Notes: a model not told the origin generated them from the letters alone. A stretch of 64,000 nt of DNA from CAVWDI01 sp963753725 (GCA_963753725.1 CAVWDI010000029.1:124001-188000); one strand, 5' to 3'; positions 55,264 to 64,000 are shown, numbered from the stretch's first letter. Translations and numbers: made by a program.

Positions 55264-55290
55264 AAAAAAAAGCCAACCAAATGGTTGGCT
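55264..55290 (-). terminator. Terminator between tsf and pyrH
   Basis: Minus strand: AGCCAACC (55290-55283), loop ATTT, GGTTGGCT (55278-55271) followed by seven T. It is 9 nt after the tsf stop and upstream of the pyrH start, so it would separate rpsB-tsf from the rest or act as an attenuator. Confidence 0.85.
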
Positions 55291-55298
55291 TTCTCAAT

Positions 55299-55907
55299 TT
55301 ATTCTGTGGAACTACCTTCTCCGAGTTCCCAACGCTCGAAGCGCTGAATAACAACATTCTCGCCTAGAGAAGCGATGTTCTGCATCAAAAGCTGTTCCAT
55401 GATCATCTCATCATCGCGTACGTATACCTGTCGCAGCAGGCAGGCATCGTCTAAATATTTTTTCAGACGACCATCCACGATCCGGTCGATCACATTTTCA
55501 GATTTACCTTCAGCGAGCGCATATTGGCGAGCTTTTTCACGTTCATCTTCCAGCGCCTGTTCAGGAACATCATCGGGGCTGATATATAGTGGGGCGCCTG
55601 CCGCGATCTGCAGAGCGATTTCATGAACGAAGTTCCGGAAATTCTCAGAGCGAGCCACAAAATCGGTTTCGCAATTTACCTCCACCATCACACCTACCCG
55701 CCCGTCCCCATGCGAATACAACTCAATATAACCTTCTGAAGTTTCTCGGTCGGCACGTTTTAAAGCTGTTGCCAGACCTTTTTCGCGCAATTCTGCCAGC
55801 GCCTGATCAAAATTACCATCTGCGTCCAGTAATGCTTTTCGGCAGTCCAATATCCCCACGCCAGTCTCAGCGCGCAGATCTTTTATTTGTTGTGTGGTAA
55901 TTTCCAT
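55299..55907 (-). CDS. tsf: Elongation factor Ts
   Basis: A 202-residue EF-Ts of the short form (E. coli has 283), as in Thermus and Chloroflexota. Starts MEITTQQIKDLRAETGVGILDCRKALLDADGNFDQALAELREKG with the EF-Tu-contact TGVG/LDCRKAL. Single core domain follows with VNCETDFVARSENFRNFVHEIALQIA. It exchanges GDP on EF-Tu. Its start lies 2 nt from the rpsB stop, hence operon with translational coupling; it ends in a terminator. Confidence 0.96.
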   Translation of the reverse strand: MEITTQQIKDLRAETGVGILDCRKALLDADGNFDQALAELREKGLATALKRADRETSEGYIELYSHGDGRVGVMVEVNCETDFVARSENFRNFVHEIALQIAAGAPLYISPDDVPEQALEDEREKARQYALAEGKSENVIDRIVDGRLKKYLDDACLLRQVYVRDDEMIMEQLLMQNIASLGENVVIQRFERWELGEGSSTE

Positions 55908-55909
55908 TA

Positions 55910-57109
55910 TTATTCCTCATCACCTTCATCGGTGCTCTCAACCTCAACACTTTCTTCCTCTTGAGCCTCGGGGATAATTTCCTCGGCTTGCTCCTCAACC
56001 TGCTCTACTTCAACTTCTTCCAGGACTGCTTCTACAACTTCAGCTTCTTCTGCTTCAACTTCAGCTTCTTCTGCTTCGACTTCAGCTTCTTCTGCTTCTT
56101 CCTCAACTTCAACTTCTTCGATTTCTAATTCCTCAGCAGCTGCATCTTCGAGGACTTCTGCGACTTCAACTACCGAAGTTGGTTCCCCATCTTGTACTTC
56201 AATTTCTTCAACAACTACTTCTTCCAATACTTCACCAGATTCAACTTCAACAACTTCAGCTTCAATTTCCGCTGCTGCTGGTTCCTCAACTGCCATCGCT
56301 TCCTGGCTGGCGGTGATTTTTGCCAATGTGGCTGCGCCGAGTAATTCCTCATCAGTTAGCTCTTGCTCTTCGATGCCTGCCATCGCGACTTCGGTCACAG
56401 GTTCCTGTTCTTCTTCAAGATCCTTGCGCATGGCGCGCCCTTCGACGACAGCATCTGCAATCCGACCAACGATCAGCTTGATAGCCCGAATCGCATCATC
56501 GTTTGAAGGGACTACATAATCCACAACGCTCGGATCACAGTTTGTGTCAACCATGGCAACCACGGGTATCTCCAACAGGTTCGCCTCATGAATGGATGTT
56601 TCCTCGCGGCGCACATCAACCACAAAGAGCAACGTGGGCAGCTGGTTCATATCACGAATGCCGCCCAGCATATATTCAAGCCTATCGATACGCCGGGTGA
56701 GGTTAAGCGCTTCCTTTTTGGTAATGCGCTCAAAATCCCCTTTATCTCGCATGCGTTCCAACTGGTCCAGCTCATTTACTCGCTGCCGGATGGTGGTCCA
56801 ATTGGTGAGCATGCCGCCCAACCAGCGATTGGTGACATACGGCATCCCAGCCCGGATGGCTTCATCATGTATCGTTTCCTGAGCCTGGCGTTTAGTGCCA
56901 ACAAAAAGCACCGTGCCGCCATCGGCTACGGTGTCTCGGATCAAATTGTATGCTTCTTCAAGGGCTTTGACGGTTTGCTGCAGGTCGATGATGTGGATGC
57001 TGTTTCGTTCTGTGAAGATGTAGGATTTCATCTTCGGGTGCCATTTGTGGGTTCTATGCCCGAAATGGACACCGCTCTCAAGCAGTGATTTCATACTAAC
57101 AATAGCCAT
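55910..57109 (-). CDS. rpsB: Ribosomal protein S2 with long acidic C-terminal extension
   Basis: A 399-residue S2, about 150 residues longer than the usual form. Residues 1-225 are a normal S2: SMKSLLESGVHFGHRTHKWHPKMKSYIF at the start, RWLGGMLTNWTTIRQRV, and the VVAMVDTNCDPSVVDYVVPSNDDAIRAIKLI end. The rest (about 245-399) is an Ala/Glu/Val repeat with many EVEAEEAE copies and almost no hydrophobic or basic residues. Long acidic tails on S2 occur in some Chloroflexota and actinobacteria. It leads the rpsB-tsf-pyrH cluster with a structured leader upstream. Confidence 0.95.
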   Translation of the reverse strand: MAIVSMKSLLESGVHFGHRTHKWHPKMKSYIFTERNSIHIIDLQQTVKALEEAYNLIRDTVADGGTVLFVGTKRQAQETIHDEAIRAGMPYVTNRWLGGMLTNWTTIRQRVNELDQLERMRDKGDFERITKKEALNLTRRIDRLEYMLGGIRDMNQLPTLLFVVDVRREETSIHEANLLEIPVVAMVDTNCDPSVVDYVVPSNDDAIRAIKLIVGRIADAVVEGRAMRKDLEEEQEPVTEVAMAGIEEQELTDEELLGAATLAKITASQEAMAVEEPAAAEIEAEVVEVESGEVLEEVVVEEIEVQDGEPTSVVEVAEVLEDAAAEELEIEEVEVEEEAEEAEVEAEEAEVEAEEAEVVEAVLEEVEVEQVEEQAEEIIPEAQEEESVEVESTDEGDEE

Positions 57110-57300
57110 TGTTTATACCTCCGCGTTATTCCTCGGTCTCCTTCTCTTCCGCACGGAACCCTGGCCAGGGCACGCCCGCTCGGATCTGGAAACCTGTGTG
57201 ATAGTTTATGTGCCCCGTTGGGCACGATGTGCCTTCTTGGGAGTAATTCACCCCTCAGGCACAAATCCTCCCGCCCTTCGGCGGGAGCTTGCGAAGTATA
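57110..57300 (-). promoter_or_regulatory. Structured rpsB leader
   Basis: The leader between the divergent rpsB and birA genes holds, in transcription order on the minus strand, CTCCCGCC/GGCGGGAG (57287-57268, loop of 4), AGGCACA/TGTGCCT reversed (57263-57257 with 57234-57228), and GTGCCC/GGGCAC (57225-57210). The second and third share GGCAC/GTGCC sequence and could pair alternatively. This suits an autoregulatory ribosomal-protein leader; no terminator U-run is seen. Confidence 0.5.
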
Positions 57301-57377
57301 TCACATGCATACCAGATTCGTCCAGTTTATTGGTTCAATTTCAGAATCTACAAAAGGGCGCGGTCGGTCCAGTGAGG

Positions 57378-57383
57378 TACAAT
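57378..57383 (+). promoter_or_regulatory. -10 element of leaderless birA promoter
   Basis: TACAAT ends 6 nt upstream of the chosen ATG (57390), so transcription would start at the codon itself. No Shine-Dalgarno is possible. Confidence 0.5.
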
Positions 57384-57389
57384 CGTCTC

Positions 57390-58202
57390 ATGGATCAAAA
57401 TATTCTTGAGCGCTGCCTGGGTGGACTCCCTGTCAGTGCGCTGCGTTATTTTCAAAGGATTGATTCTACCAACCAGGAGGCTTTTCGCTGGCTGGAAGAC
57501 GGTGCTCCAGATCTCTCGCTGGTGATCACCGACGAACAGACTGCTGGCCGCGGCCAGTTTGATCGTAAATGGTACACACCGTCCGCTTCCGCGCTGGCAT
57601 TCAGCCTCATCCTGCGTCCACCACTCAACAAGTCATCCAGGAAACATCCCTCCGCAATATTCACGCGTCTGACCGCATTAGGCGCTCTGGGGGTTTCCAA
57701 TACGCTGAGAACTGATTTTGATCTTCCGGTACAAATCAAATGGCCGAATGACCTGCTCGTCAGAGGGCGCAAGATCGCGGGTGTGCTGGTTGAATCTTCG
57801 TGGTCCGGGGAGCATCTCAGCGCGGCTGTCATCGGTGTCGGTGTAAACGTTGCTCCCCCATCTATCCAGAATCATCATAAATTTGACACACCAGCCACAT
57901 GTGTCGAAAGTGAAATATACCGCCAGGTATCCCGCCCAGAACTGCTGCGCCAGGTACTGTCCAATATATTCATGTGGAAAAAACAGATTCACACCGATGC
58001 GTTCCTGGAGGCCTGGAAAGAAGGCCTGCTTTACCGGGGTGAATGGGTTTACTTGATCCCTGGAACAGGTAATGCATCTCAACCACCGATGGAAGTATTA
58101 ATTATGGGTCTGGAGCAGGATGGGGCATTACGGATCCAATTAAAAGACGGCCGTATAAAAACGGTTTACGCAGGCGAGTACCGCATCGCAGCCGATCTCT
58201 AA
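57390..58202 (+). CDS. birA: Biotin-[acetyl-CoA-carboxylase] ligase, no HTH domain
   Basis: 270 residues from ATG 57390; the open frame extends further left only through the rpsB leader. The catalytic motifs are RIDSTNQEAFRWL, ITDEQTAGRGQFDRKWYTPSA and KWPNDLLVRGRKIAGVLVES (ATP/biotin binding), then VIGVGVNVA. The C-terminal SH3-like part ends with YAGEYRIAADL. It joins biotin to acetyl-CoA carboxylase and other carriers. It lacks the N-terminal DNA-binding domain of bifunctional BirA, so it is a plain ligase. Confidence 0.93.
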   Translation: MDQNILERCLGGLPVSALRYFQRIDSTNQEAFRWLEDGAPDLSLVITDEQTAGRGQFDRKWYTPSASALAFSLILRPPLNKSSRKHPSAIFTRLTALGALGVSNTLRTDFDLPVQIKWPNDLLVRGRKIAGVLVESSWSGEHLSAAVIGVGVNVAPPSIQNHHKFDTPATCVESEIYRQVSRPELLRQVLSNIFMWKKQIHTDAFLEAWKEGLLYRGEWVYLIPGTGNASQPPMEVLIMGLEQDGALRIQLKDGRIKTVYAGEYRIAADL

Positions 58203-58218
58203 AACACACCTGGAAAGA

Positions 58219-60705
58219 CTAAGCGGTTGGGGGATCAGGCTCTTCTTCAACCCCAACACTGCGTAAATCTGCGGCTGAGATACGTGCTATAGAAGCCACA
58301 CTGTCGCCTTCCCCCAAATTCATCACAGTCACACCTTTGGTTACCCGTCCTGTGCGGGAAATATTTTTCACTTTTGTGCGCAGTATCACCCCGCCTGTAG
58401 ACATGATGGTCAGGTCATCGTCCTCCTGGACAACACGCGCCGCAACCACATACCCAATTTTTGATATTACCTTCTTGTTGATTGTGTGCACACCCTTGGT
58501 TGCGCGCGATCTGGCGGGATATTCCTTGAGAGGCGTTCGGTTGCCGAATCCGTTTTCAGTCACAAGCAGCAGGTCCCCTCCGGGTTCGATCACCTCCATG
58601 CTGGTGAGTACATCTCCCTTTGCAAGCCGGATTCCTGTCACCCCCGCCGCCGTTCTTCCCATCGATCTGATCTGGGTTTCCGCAAAACGCACAGCCTGCC
58701 CCTGCCTGGTAACCAGGATCACTTCATTATTGCCATCTGTAAGTCCAACCCAACCCAGTTCATCGCCTTCACCCAATCCAATAGCGATGATCCCGGCCGA
58801 GCGGACGGAAGCCAGCTGCGAAAGAGCCATCCGTTTCATTCTTCCAGAGCGGGTTGCCATAATACAGAAATGCTCATCGTCAAACTCCGGTACTGCAACG
58901 GCTGCTGTGACTGTCTCATCGGGGTCGCAAGTCAGCACGTTAACAATTGGGATTCCGCGGCCGGTGCGATCGGCGTCGGGAATTTGATACGCTTTTTCAG
59001 AATATACTTTCCCACGGTCTGTGAAAAAGAGCACGGTATTCAAAGTGCGCGCAGGCAGCAGCATCAAGACTTCATCCTCATCCTTGGTAGCGTGCCCGGT
59101 CACACCCCGGCCGCCCCGGCTTTGAGATCGGAATGCCTTAGCCATCACACGCTTTATATAGCCGCGTTGGGTTATACTGATCAAGATGGCCTCATCAGGG
59201 ACCAGGTCTTCGTCGCTCAATTCTTCTGAGGCTTCATATGCAATATGCGTACGGCGTTCATCGCCGTATTTCTCCACCAGTTCGTCCAGGTCCCCTTTGA
59301 TCACATTCAGTATTTTTCTTGAGCTGGCCAGCAGGTCCTCAAGGTTAGCAATTCGTTCAAGAACCTGCTTGTGCTCGTCTTCGATCTTCTGGCGCTCAAG
59401 CGCTGCCAACCGGCGAAGCTGCATGTCCAGTATAGCTTGCGCCTGCCGCTCGCTCAAATCAAAACGTGATATCAAACGTTCTTTCGCCTGATCAGCATCC
59501 TCAGATTTGCGTATGGTATCAATCACCGCATCCAGGTTGTGTAATGCAACCAGCAGACCTTCAAGAACGTGCGCCCGGTCACGCGCTTTGGCAAGTTCGT
59601 ATTCAGAACGCCGGGTGATAACCTCACGCCGGTGTTCAACAAAAATCTGCAGGGCGCGTTTAAGCGACAGCAAGCGCGGCTGGTTATCAACCAACGCCAG
59701 CAGCTGCACCCCATATGTGGACTGCAGCGGAGTGAACTTGTACAGCTGGTTGAGCACCTTACGCGGCTGCGCGCTGCGTTTGAGTTCGACGATAATGCTC
59801 ATACCGCGCCGGTCGGATTCATCCCGCAAATCCGAGACACCCCCAAGCTTCCCACTGCGTGCCAGCGCCGCGATGCGCTCGAGCAAGTTTGTTTTATTCA
59901 ACTGGTATGGGATCTCTGTGATTACAATCCGGTGACGGTTGTTACCCATCTCCTCAATATGCGCTAAGCCGCGTACAACAATGCGCCCTCTACCAGTGCT
60001 GTACGCCTGGAGAATACCTTCATTCCCTACAATCACCCCGCCAGTCGGAAAATCAGGACCAGGCACATGTTTTAGCAGATCATCTACAGAAATCTCGTCA
60101 ACATCATCATAATTGTCGATCAGATATTTCGTAGCCTGGGCCAATTCTGGCAAGTTGTGCGGAGGGATGTTTGTCGCCATCCCGACTGCAATACCAGAAG
60201 ACCCATTTAATAATAAATTCGGAAGCCGGGACGGTAATACCAGCGGCTCTTGCAGCGACCCATCAAAATTATCTCCAAAGTCGATGGTGTCCTTTTCAAT
60301 ATCCGCCATCATTTCCTCAGCGTAACGCGCCATCCTGGCTTCGGTATAACGCATTGCTGCCGGCGCATCACCATCAATGGAACCAAAATTCCCCTGGCCG
60401 TCCACCTGCGGATACCGCATTGAGAAGTCCTGAGCCATGCGTACCATCGCGTCATAAACAGCGGTATCTCCATGCGGGTGATATTTACCAAGCACCTCAC
60501 CCACAATACGCGCTGATTTGCGGAAAGGTGTGTTCGAGCGCATGCCCATATCGTGCATCGCGTATAGAATACGGCGGTGAACCGGCTTTAGACCATCGCG
60601 CGCATCCGGCAGCGCCCGCGCTACAATTACGCTCATCGCGTAATCAAGGTATGCGGAGCGCATCTGGTCGTCAATGTCTACATGTCGTACGGAACCAATA
60701 TCCAT
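58219..60705 (-). CDS. gyrA: DNA gyrase subunit A
   Basis: An 828-residue type II topoisomerase subunit. MRSAYLDYAMSVIVARALPDARDGLKPVHRRILYAM is the winged-helix start, active-site Tyr in AAMRYTEARMARYAEEMM (about residue 120), and the GyrA-box-like QSRGGRGVTGHATK (about 555), which supports gyrase over topoisomerase IV. Six-bladed C-terminal repeats are visible as RTGRGIPIVNVL, MGRTAAGVTGIRL, and RTGRVTKGVTVMNL. It introduces negative supercoils with GyrB, which is not in the window. Stop is 17 nt from the birA stop, with convergent transcription. Confidence 0.96.
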   Translation of the reverse strand: MDIGSVRHVDIDDQMRSAYLDYAMSVIVARALPDARDGLKPVHRRILYAMHDMGMRSNTPFRKSARIVGEVLGKYHPHGDTAVYDAMVRMAQDFSMRYPQVDGQGNFGSIDGDAPAAMRYTEARMARYAEEMMADIEKDTIDFGDNFDGSLQEPLVLPSRLPNLLLNGSSGIAVGMATNIPPHNLPELAQATKYLIDNYDDVDEISVDDLLKHVPGPDFPTGGVIVGNEGILQAYSTGRGRIVVRGLAHIEEMGNNRHRIVITEIPYQLNKTNLLERIAALARSGKLGGVSDLRDESDRRGMSIIVELKRSAQPRKVLNQLYKFTPLQSTYGVQLLALVDNQPRLLSLKRALQIFVEHRREVITRRSEYELAKARDRAHVLEGLLVALHNLDAVIDTIRKSEDADQAKERLISRFDLSERQAQAILDMQLRRLAALERQKIEDEHKQVLERIANLEDLLASSRKILNVIKGDLDELVEKYGDERRTHIAYEASEELSDEDLVPDEAILISITQRGYIKRVMAKAFRSQSRGGRGVTGHATKDEDEVLMLLPARTLNTVLFFTDRGKVYSEKAYQIPDADRTGRGIPIVNVLTCDPDETVTAAVAVPEFDDEHFCIMATRSGRMKRMALSQLASVRSAGIIAIGLGEGDELGWVGLTDGNNEVILVTRQGQAVRFAETQIRSMGRTAAGVTGIRLAKGDVLTSMEVIEPGGDLLLVTENGFGNRTPLKEYPARSRATKGVHTINKKVISKIGYVVAARVVQEDDDLTIMSTGGVILRTKVKNISRTGRVTKGVTVMNLGEGDSVASIARISAADLRSVGVEEEPDPPTA

Positions 60706-61049
60706 AAATGTCCCTTTGAAGGCTTATAATTTCAAAACAAATGATCGTGTTGTGCGAAGTTGTTTATACAATCTCACAAATCAAAATACGGCAGTGAAAT
60801 TGAACTGCAAATTTGGAGGAGATTGGGTTTTTTGCATGCAATATACAACCTGTTAATTATACCGCGCAAGAGCATTTTAAGGCTTATTTAAGACAAGAAA
60901 AAAGGTCCGAAAATAATACTTAAACCCCTAACTTTACACCCGTCAATCGAGTGATTTTCTCAATAAGAGAACTCAATTCATAATATAATCACCAGCATGT
61001 GGTATAAATCCATGTTTATATATTTTTTATCAATTCAGGTACAGATTAT
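60706..61049. other. Divergent intergenic region, gyrA / HlyD
   Basis: 344 nt of AT-rich DNA between two divergent genes. CATAATATAATCACC near 60979 is a plausible -10 for the right-hand operon, but no -35 partner is clear. No hairpin, RNA gene or palindrome of note is seen. Confidence 0.4.
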
Positions 61050-62420
61050 ATGAAGAAAATTATTTTCATTTTGGTCCTTATCGCCCTGGGTGTCGCAGGA
61101 TACTTTGGGTACCAGGAGTACAGGGTACGCCAGCAGGCTGACGCGCTCAGCAATCTACAAACCTCAACAGCTTCAAAAGGTGATCTGACAGCTAAGATTG
61201 GCGCTACTGGTATAGTGCGCTCTAACCAATCTGCCCAACTGAACTGGAGCACTTCGGGTACTGTGGAAGAAATCTTTGTCGATGTTGGCGATCATGTCAC
61301 CTCCGATAAAATCCTGGCGACCCTGCAGCAAACCTCCCTTCCCCAGAACGTGATCCTGGCGCAAGCCGACCTGGCCAATGCTGAGAAATCTCTGGAAGAC
61401 CTTTACGATACCGCCATCACTGCCAGAACTGAAGCCGTCAAAGCCATTTCCCTGCATACCAAGTCAGTGCGTGACGCGCAGTATACGATGGACAATTACA
61501 CCATCCCATCTAACCAGTCCGACCTGGATACAATTGAAGCGTTAAACGTTATGGAAGAACGGTTGAACGTAGCTCGCGAGGCTTTCGAGCCTTACAGATA
61601 TCTCTCTTCAAATAATAATACCCGCCAGGATTTATTGGTCGATCTGAATGAAGCCCAAAGCGATTACGATTCAGCGGTTCGCCGTTTGGAAACTGAGTAC
61701 GAATTAGAAGTCGCCAAAGATAATCTGGCAAAAGCCAAAGATGACCTCGAAGCATGGATGGAAGGTCCTGACCCTGCCGATATCGCGGCAGCCGAAGCGC
61801 GCATCGCGGCCGCCCAAGCCGCCCTCAAAAGCGCCTGGATCGAAGCGCCTTTTGAGGGGACAATCACCGCTTCAAACCCCAAACCTGGGGACCAGATCGA
61901 GCCCAATATGCAGGCCTTTCGTTTGGACGACCTTTCACGCCTGCTGTTAGACGTCCAGGTCTCGGAAGTAGATATTAACCGCATCCAAACCGGACAGGAA
62001 GCCATCCTGAGTTTCGACGCAATACTTGACGTGGAATATCATGGAAAGGTTACGGAAGTTGCGCCAGTTGGAACATCCGACCTGGGTGTGGTTGATTTCA
62101 CGGTCACTGTTGAATTAAGCGACGAGGATGAAAACATCAAACCCGGAATGACTGCCGCGGTTAATGTTGTTGTCGAAAACCTTGAGGATGTCCTATTGGT
62201 TCCCAACCGTGCTGTTCGTTTTAAAGACGGGGAGCGCATCGTATATACACTTGTGGGTGGAGAACTTACCCCAGTCGCCATTACGCTCGGGTCGACATCC
62301 GAGTCAACCAGCGAGGTGGTTGGCGGTGAACTGGAAGTTGGCGATATAATCGTTCTTAATCCTCCGGTGGAATTCGAACAGAACGGCCCACCTGGGTTTG
62401 CTCGAGGAGGGGGAAATTAG
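61050..62420 (+). CDS. Membrane-fusion (HlyD/MacA-type) adaptor
   Basis: A 456-residue adaptor with one N-terminal hydrophobic helix (IIFILVLIALGVAGYFGY). Barrel-sandwich halves SGTVEEIFVDVGDHVTSDKILATLQQT and AALKSAWIEAPFEGTITASNPKPGDQI flank a helical hairpin of about 150 residues. The beta-barrel and membrane-proximal parts follow (VQVSEVDINRIQTGQEAILSF and KPGMTAAVNVVVENLEDVLLVP). It pairs with the MacB-type ATPase and permease genes 57 nt downstream, forming an envelope exporter. Related to the HlyD at 26383 in the hairpin region (both contain SSNN plus DLNEAQSDYDSAVRRLE-like blocks), so the two are paralogues. Confidence 0.92.
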   Translation: MKKIIFILVLIALGVAGYFGYQEYRVRQQADALSNLQTSTASKGDLTAKIGATGIVRSNQSAQLNWSTSGTVEEIFVDVGDHVTSDKILATLQQTSLPQNVILAQADLANAEKSLEDLYDTAITARTEAVKAISLHTKSVRDAQYTMDNYTIPSNQSDLDTIEALNVMEERLNVAREAFEPYRYLSSNNNTRQDLLVDLNEAQSDYDSAVRRLETEYELEVAKDNLAKAKDDLEAWMEGPDPADIAAAEARIAAAQAALKSAWIEAPFEGTITASNPKPGDQIEPNMQAFRLDDLSRLLLDVQVSEVDINRIQTGQEAILSFDAILDVEYHGKVTEVAPVGTSDLGVVDFTVTVELSDEDENIKPGMTAAVNVVVENLEDVLLVPNRAVRFKDGERIVYTLVGGELTPVAITLGSTSESTSEVVGGELEVGDIIVLNPPVEFEQNGPPGFARGGGN

Positions 62421-62477
62421 GACAATTGCAACCGGTAAAACTCGGGCTACTGCCTGGAAATTTCTCTAACTTTTAAC

Positions 62478-63158
62478 ATGGATGATTGGGTTATCGAAGC
62501 CAAAGACCTGACAAAGGTCTATAAGATGGGCGAAATCGAAGTACACGCTTTGCGCGGTCTCTCGGTACAGATTGATCGCGGTGAGATCGTGTCCATCATG
62601 GGGCCCTCCGGATCTGGAAAATCTACACTGATGAACATCATCGGCTGTCTTGACCGTCCGACAGGCGGGGAATACTTGCTCGATGGAGAGCGTGTTTCCG
62701 ATCTAAAAGATGACCAATTGGCTTCAATTCGCAACCAAAAAGTGGGTTTTGTTTTCCAGACCTTCAACCTGCTGCCGCGCGCTTCCGCTTTATCAAACGT
62801 CGAACTGCCGATGCGCTACAGTGCGAATAAAAAGAACCGCAAAAAACGCGCCCTTTCCGCATTAGAAGCGGTCGGACTCAGCGATCGTGTGCGCCACAAG
62901 CCTAACGAACTCTCCGGCGGACAGCAGCAGCGCGTCGCCATCGCCAGAGCTCTGGTTAACGAACCAGCCATCATTCTGGCAGACGAACCCACCGGCAATC
63001 TGGACACTTCCTCAGGCGATGAAATTATGGAACTTCTGCTCTCGTTAAACAAAGACCACGGCACGACCCTGGTTATCGTCACACATGACCCGGAAATCGC
63101 ATCACAAACAGGGCGAGTGATCCACATCCTGGATGGCGTGGTGGAGGACAAAGAATGA
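62478..63158 (+). CDS. MacB/LolD-type ABC ATPase
   Basis: A 226-residue ATP-binding subunit. Begins AKDLTKVYKMGEIEVHALRGLSVQIDRGEIVSIMG, which is the LolD/MacB class start. Walker A GPSGSGKSTLMNIIG, Q-loop VFQTFNLLPRASAL, signature LSGGQQQRVAIA, Walker B IILADEPTGNLDTSSG and H-loop VTHDPEIAS. Its last codon overlaps the start of the permease gene by 4 nt (ATGA). It uses ATP for a mechanotransmission-type exporter rather than substrate threading. Confidence 0.95.
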   Translation: MDDWVIEAKDLTKVYKMGEIEVHALRGLSVQIDRGEIVSIMGPSGSGKSTLMNIIGCLDRPTGGEYLLDGERVSDLKDDQLASIRNQKVGFVFQTFNLLPRASALSNVELPMRYSANKKNRKKRALSALEAVGLSDRVRHKPNELSGGQQQRVAIARALVNEPAIILADEPTGNLDTSSGDEIMELLLSLNKDHGTTLVIVTHDPEIASQTGRVIHILDGVVEDKE

Positions 63159-64000
63159 ATATCGGTCAGTCTTTCATCGAAGCCCTTGAAAGTGTTTCAT
63201 CTAATAAAATGCGTTCCGGTTTAACCATCATCGGCATCGTAATCGGAGTAGCAGCGGTGATCGCAATTATTTCATTAGGACGCGGCGCCGAAGGGACGAT
63301 CATCGGTTCGATCCAGGGTATTGGTACTAACCTGATATTCGTCTTTCGAGGTGGATCGGAAGAAGTGCTAAACCCTAAGCCGCTTACTCTGGGTGACGCG
63401 GCCGCCATGTCCGACATCTTCCAGGCTCCATCTGTGGCTGGTGTGGCGCCAATATTGCAAGGTGACGTTAAAGTATCCATGGGCGGCGAGAGCGCCAACA
63501 CTCGTATCGTTGGTGTAACGCCAGATTATGGTCTAGTGCGCAATACCAGTATGGCGGAAGGGGAGTTCATCAACGAAGAGCATGTTTTGGGACAGGCCTC
63601 AGTTGTGTTATTGGGTACAGAAGTTGCTGATGACCTGTTTCGACCGTAAAGAGGGTCTGGTCGGCGAGACCATCCGTATTGATGGGCGGCCTTTTCGTGT
63701 GATCGGAGTCTTAGAATCCAAAGGGGGGTCCAGTTTTGGGAACGAGGATGATCAGGTCATGGTTCCGCTGAGCACCGCCCAAACCCGCTTACTGCGCCGT
63801 TCACCAAGCGACCGGGTGGACACAATCATCGTACAGGCATTTGACTCAGAAGCGGTGCCGCAAGCCAGCGAGGAAATCTCATATATTCTGCGCACCCGTC
63901 ACCGTACCGATATTGGCGCGGATGATTTTTCAATTCTGACCCAGCAGGATTTTCTGGACACGGCACAGACCATTACCGGCGTGCTGACTATATTCCTGGG
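63155..64000 (+). CDS. MacB-type permease, incomplete at window end (one frameshift)
   Basis: Only the N-terminal part lies inside the window. The first frame (63155-63649) reads MNIGQSFIEALESVSSNKMRSGLTIIGIVIGVAAVIAIISLG, the first helix of MacB permeases, and a large extracytoplasmic domain. A shift in a TTT run near 63638 breaks it; the next frame gives DRKEGLVGETIRIDGRPFRVIGVLESKGGSSFGNEDDQVMVPLSTAQ and continues open to the last base. The MacB_PCD domain motif IRIDGRPFRVIGVL confirms the join. It completes a three-gene exporter with the adaptor and ATPase upstream. Confidence 0.88.

Noticed and set aside
57045..57389. BirA start extended to 57045
   Set aside because: The extension overlaps rpsB and its leader and lacks conservation; ATG 57390 aligns with the catalytic start.

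Overview
The window looks like a chromosomal segment of a Gram-positive-like or monoderm environmental bacterium, most probably Chloroflexota, class Anaerolineae. This is inferred from gene content and style: a sugar-binding lipoprotein with a long Val/Thr/Lys/Glu repeat after the lipobox, several leaderless promoters, a short EF-Ts, an S2 protein with a long acidic tail, and many small two-component and ABC modules. No 16S rRNA gene is present to confirm it.

Layout. 0-4 kb: small stress/unknown genes (Dabb, DUF427, a broken DUF3179 lipoprotein, a DUF4013 membrane protein). 4-8.6 kb: LacI-controlled sugar ABC importer. 8.8-13 kb: metallo-hydrolase, a six-repeat secreted protein, and a NarL-type two-component system divergent from it. 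13-15.6 kb: peptidase S33, proline racemase/hydroxyproline epimerase and an internally deleted ALDH7 gene, a decaying amino-acid catabolism cluster. 15.9-20 kb: OmpR-type two-component system, MsrP/MsrQ methionine-sulfoxide repair and a molybdate-binding TOBE protein; the regulator gene and msrP share direct-repeat motifs upstream. 20-28 kb: hydrolase, cupin, then a two-ATPase, two-permease ABC export operon with an HlyD adaptor. 28-36 kb: RNase II/R, a TetR-controlled MFS exporter, an ABC exporter and galT. 36-39 kb: hydrolase and a degenerate polysaccharide-deacetylase lipoprotein.

39.0-45.1 kb is bounded by an intact tRNA-Lys(UUU) and, 6 kb away in the same orientation, a 41-nt copy of that tRNA's 3' end. 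This is the architecture of an element inserted in a tRNA gene. It carries a SWIM zinc-finger protein, a winged-helix protein and a broken TOTE-type primase-helicase: a likely decayed defence or mobile island.

45-64 kb is mostly core: thioredoxin, a Fur-family regulator with a nickel/cobalt ECF transporter, metK under a SAM-I riboswitch, the conserved rpsB-tsf-pyrH-frr-uppS-cdsA cluster split between pyrH and frr by an IS1182-family element (terminal repeats and a possible TAGT duplication are visible), birA, gyrA, and a MacAB-type export operon that runs off the end.

About a dozen genes, including essential frr, carry single-base frameshifts, many in homopolymers. Much of this is probably consensus error, so frameshifted genes are given as one span with the break described. 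The ALDH7 gene (large deletion), the DUF3179 gene (two in-frame stops by substitution) and the TOTE gene (one stop and two shifts) look more genuinely damaged or unusual.
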